A stretch of DNA of 6,833 bases, taken from an uncultured Dermabacteraceae bacterium. Its GTDB lineage: Bacteria > Actinomycetota > Actinomycetes > Actinomycetales > Dermabacteraceae. A model generated the notes under the pieces. That model did not search any database. It was given only the letters and a program-made list of their open reading frames with translations, and had not been told where the DNA came from. Positions 5,107-6,833 of this stretch are shown one piece after another. The translations under genes were made by a program, and so were the position numbers. Position 1 is the stretch's first letter; every line of letters begins with the position of its first letter. The stretch covers positions 1 to 6,833 of the forward strand of contig CALTZZ010000121.1 of NCBI GenBank assembly GCA_943913905.1, read 5' to 3'.

Positions 5107-6024
5107 GTGTCGTCACCGGGCACCGTTATGCACAGTTGCCGCCCTTGGGCAGCAGGGAGGCTGGAGCCGTGGTGTGCTGCCCATATGGGGATTCACAGTT
5201 CACCTGCATCCGTCGGCCCCCGAAGTGACGAGCTGGCCGACGGGGCGGGCAGGCCTCCGATCGCGGGGTTGTGGGGGAGCGGGGCCGACGGCGGCTGGAC
5301 CCGGAGGATACGACGCGCACTCGCGGTGAGCTTTCTGCCCTACAGCTGTGCGTGTGGGCATCGCGGCGTGCACCTGTGCGACGAGTGCGCCGCTGTGTTC
5401 TACGAGGGGCCTGTACGTGTCGATTCCGCCTGCGAGGCACTCCAGATTGCTCAGGGAAATCCCCAGAACGAGGAGGAGTACTACCCCCTGGTGCCAGTGA
5501 CCGCTGTGGGTGAGTACTCGGGTGCGCTACGCGCGGTTGTCCTGGATTTCAAGAACGGTGGGCATTTTGTTCTGGCTTCGTTTCTTGCCTCGCGGCTGGC
5601 TGAAGCAGCGGCGCTCATGCCGTGTTTACGCGCTCACCCTCACGTCGTGGTGTCAGCACCGTCCACCATGAGGGCAGTGCGTAAGAGGGGAGAGGACCAC
5701 ATGCGGCTTGTGGCGGACCACTTGTGCCGAGAGTGGGGTCAAGCCCTGCGGATGGTGCCGGCTCCACGATTGTGGCTGCGGGGACACACGCAGCATTCGT
5801 TGAATCGACGCGACCGCGCCGGCGTAGCCGCTCGAGTCATCATCGGAAGAGTACGGGCATGGGAACCCTATCGGGGATGGCACGTGATTGTTCTCGACGA
5901 CGTCGTGACGACAGGCCACACACTCCGGCTACTGCACACGTGGCTTGAGGAGCGTGGCATGTATGTGTGCGGGGCGATCACCCTTGCCTCGGCTCGAATT
6001 CCCGCGAAAAGAACACTCGAATAG
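5107..6024 (+). CDS. comF: ComF family phosphoribosyltransferase-like protein
   Basis: The longest reading frame has 305 residues. From about residue 64 it looks like ComF: a short basic helix (WTRRIRRALAV), a zinc-finger-like segment with C81, C83, C91 and C94 (LPYSCACGHRGVHLCDEC), the YSGALRAVVLDFKNGG segment (137-152), the APSTMRAVRKRGEDH segment, GHTQHSLNRRDR, and the PRPP-binding loop VIVLDDVVTTGHT (260-272). The first cysteine pair is CxC rather than the usual CxxC. ComF proteins are linked to DNA uptake in some bacteria, but in actinobacteria the role is unproven. Residues 1-63 are Gly/Ser/Pro-rich and unlike the family, so the real start is uncertain: candidates are GTG 5107, ATG 5185 and GTG 5326, the last giving a 232-residue protein starting VSFLPYSC, close to the usual family length. 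None has a well-spaced Shine-Dalgarno sequence. It ends 220 bp before hpf. Confidence 0.85.
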   Translation: MSSPGTVMHSCRPWAAGRLEPWCAAHMGIHSSPASVGPRSDELADGAGRPPIAGLWGSGADGGWTRRIRRALAVSFLPYSCACGHRGVHLCDECAAVFYEGPVRVDSACEALQIAQGNPQNEEEYYPLVPVTAVGEYSGALRAVVLDFKNGGHFVLASFLASRLAEAAALMPCLRAHPHVVVSAPSTMRAVRKRGEDHMRLVADHLCREWGQALRMVPAPRLWLRGHTQHSLNRRDRAGVAARVIIGRVRAWEPYRGWHVIVLDDVVTTGHTLRLLHTWLEERGMYVCGAITLASARIPAKRTLE

Positions 6025-6074
6025 GTGCTCGTGTCCAGAGGACGAAAGCACCGGAGAAACCCAGGAAACGAGAG

Positions 6075-6080
6075 CATAAT
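6075..6080 (+). promoter_or_regulatory. Possible -10 element for hpf
   Basis: CATAAT in the comF-hpf spacer resembles the CACAAT element before mtrA. If used, transcription would start near 6087 and leave a leader of about 158 nt. No matching -35 box is recognised. Confidence 0.3.
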
Positions 6081-6095
6081 TGGTGCAATACATCA

Positions 6096-6121
6096 CACGG
6101 TACTCGTGAGTAGTACCCGTG
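6096..6121 (+). repeat. Inverted repeat 1 in the comF-hpf spacer
   Basis: CACGGTACT (6096-6104) is complementary to AGTACCCGTG (6112-6121) with one bulged C, leaving a 7-nt loop. A nested palindrome, TACTC-GT-GAGTA (6101-6112), overlaps it. No T-run follows, so it is not a typical intrinsic terminator. Confidence 0.5.
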
Positions 6122-6137
6122 GATTCTTCAGATGTAC

Positions 6138-6158
6138 GAGCGTTCCGGTCGAACGCTC
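6138..6158 (+). repeat. Inverted repeat 2 in the comF-hpf spacer, perfect 8-bp arms
   Basis: GAGCGTTC (6138-6145) and GAACGCTC (6151-6158) are perfectly complementary around a 5-nt centre CGGTC. It could form a stable RNA hairpin or be a dyad operator. The half-sites read GTTC...GAAC, the opposite order to a LexA box, so it is not an SOS site. It is followed by GGAGAGGAGG, not by a T-run. Confidence 0.65.
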
Positions 6159-6189
6159 ACGGAGAGGAGGGGTAGCACCACCTCACACA

Positions 6190-6209
6190 GTGCGGACTTT
6201 TTCCCGCAC
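6190..6209 (+). repeat. Inverted repeat 3 in the hpf leader
   Basis: GTGCGG (6190-6195) pairs with CCGCAC (6204-6209) around an 8-nt loop containing five T residues. It ends 22 bp before the hpf Shine-Dalgarno sequence. The T-run is inside the loop rather than after the stem, so termination is not expected. Confidence 0.5.
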
Positions 6210-6231
6210 ATTCCCACCTACTTTCACCTCT

Positions 6232-6236
6232 GGAGG
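6232..6236 (+). promoter_or_regulatory. Ribosome binding site of hpf
   Basis: GGAGG is followed by an 8-nt spacer and ATG 6245. It fixes the start of hpf. A second purine-rich stretch, GGAGAGGAGG (6161-6170), is not followed by a usable start. Confidence 0.85.
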
Positions 6237-6244
6237 AATCTTCC

Positions 6245-6833
6245 ATGGACATCAACGTTGTTGGCCGCAAAATGGACGTCTCAGAGCGCTTCCAGCGCCA
6301 TCTCGAAGACAAACTCGACAAAGTAACGCAGCTCGCTCCCGGAGCGATGCGCATGGAAGTCGAGGTCTCCTCGGAAAAAAATCCGCGACGAGCGGAAGAA
6401 AGCGAACGAGTAGAACTCACCGTCTTCGACGACGGCCAAGTGATTCGTTCCGAGGCCCGATCGGAAGATCTCTATAGCGCTCTTGACCTCGCACTCGCGA
6501 AACTCCTTGAAAGGCTGCGCAGGCTGCGCGACCGCCGCAAGGATCGCCACCGCGGACGGCAGCGCGCACATCAGCAAGAAACGGCAACGCTGCGCCGTAT
6601 GGAACCTGATGCCTCCAAGATTGAGGAACTGTTCGCAATGAGCGATGATTCCGATGAAGGCAGCGACGCAGAGAAGACGGGCTTCGACGGTGAATCCCCG
6701 GTCGTCATTCGCGAAAAGAAGCACAAGGCAACGCCGATGACTATCGACGACGCCCTTTATCAAATGGAGCTCGTGGGGCACGACTTCTACCTCTTCATCG
6801 ATGAGGCCAGCAGCCACCCCAAGGTCGTATACC
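6245..6833 (+). CDS. hpf: Long-form ribosome hibernation promoting factor, HPF/S30AE family (3' end off the window)
   Basis: The frame runs from ATG 6245 beyond the right edge, giving 196 complete codons. Residues 1 to about 98 form the S30AE domain (MDINVVGRKMDVSERFQRHL, EVEVSSEK, VELTVFDDGQVIRSEA, DLYSALDLALAKLLERLRR) that occupies the mRNA/tRNA path of the 30S subunit. A basic stretch rich in Arg (91-108) leads into a charged linker (about 110-150), followed by the C-terminal dimerisation domain starting SPVVIREKKH and including PMTIDDALYQMELVGHDFYLFIDEASSHPKVVY. The two-domain form is the type that pairs 70S ribosomes into 100S dimers in stationary phase or stress. Only a short C-terminal tail should be missing. 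A strong Shine-Dalgarno sequence and a structured 220-bp spacer precede it. In actinobacteria secA usually follows. Confidence 0.95.
   Translation, partial: MDINVVGRKMDVSERFQRHLEDKLDKVTQLAPGAMRMEVEVSSEKNPRRAEESERVELTVFDDGQVIRSEARSEDLYSALDLALAKLLERLRRLRDRRKDRHRGRQRAHQQETATLRRMEPDASKIEELFAMSDDSDEGSDAEKTGFDGESPVVIREKKHKATPMTIDDALYQMELVGHDFYLFIDEASSHPKVVY

Noticed and set aside
4421..5116. A 231-codon open frame on the minus strand opposite the 3' part of mtrB
   Set aside because: It mirrors conserved kinase coding sequence and has no family signature or start context; it is a GC-driven shadow.
5169..5228. A 19-codon mini-ORF with a good Shine-Dalgarno sequence in front of the ComF core
   Set aside because: It could be a leader peptide, but it is too short to judge, has no attenuator-like hairpin after it, and may simply reflect a chance GGGAGG.
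6138..6158. Possible SOS (LexA) box upstream of hpf
   Set aside because: The half-sites are GTTC-N5-GAAC, whereas the actinobacterial LexA box is GAAC-N4-GTTC; order and spacing both differ.
6025..6477. A 150-codon plus-strand frame starting right after comF
   Set aside because: It runs through the inverted repeats and 233 bp into hpf in another frame, is rich in Arg, Ser and Thr without domains, and has no ribosome binding site.

Overview
The window is high-GC, roughly 60% by eye, and carries a conserved actinobacterial chromosomal block: a metallopeptidase-like gene, a DUF3499 gene, a phosphomannomutase, mtrA, mtrB, comF and hpf. MtrA and MtrB resemble the mycobacterial proteins along their whole length, so the host is an actinomycete. 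The compaction of the block, with no lpqB, SIS-domain, manA or sahH genes in it, would fit a reduced lineage such as Actinomycetaceae, but genus cannot be fixed from sequence alone. No mobile element, RNA gene, CRISPR array or sign of recent transfer was seen.

Left part (1-1056): the 3' end of an unidentified, probably exported, protein runs into the tail of an oppositely oriented metallopeptidase-like gene, with only 2 bp between the two stop codons. That gene and a rightward DUF3499 gene diverge from a 117-bp region. Each has a -10-like hexamer exactly 6 nt before its start codon, which suggests leaderless mRNAs.

Middle part (1049-5059): the DUF3499 gene overlaps a phosphomannomutase/phosphoglucomutase gene by 8 bp. 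The C-terminus of that enzyme carries a fused four-cysteine Trm112-like zinc domain, which in many actinobacteria is a separate small gene. After 62 bp come mtrA (response regulator, again apparently leaderless) and, 10 bp further on, mtrB (sensor histidine kinase). Together these form the essential-type two-component system that couples envelope and cell-division state to transcription.

Right part (5060-6833): the expected lpqB lipoprotein gene is absent. Its place is taken by 47 bp containing three 7-bp direct repeats spaced exactly one helical turn apart, followed by a ComF-like phosphoribosyltransferase gene whose first ~65 codons do not look like ComF. A 220-bp spacer with three consecutive inverted repeats then leads into hpf, the long ribosome hibernation promoting factor, which runs off the right edge and would normally be followed by secA.

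Most of the window is ordinary core genome. The points worth a second look are the regulatory architecture (leaderless starts, phased repeats, structured hpf leader), the mutase-Trm112 fusion, the loss of lpqB and the degenerate zinc motif in the metallopeptidase-like protein.
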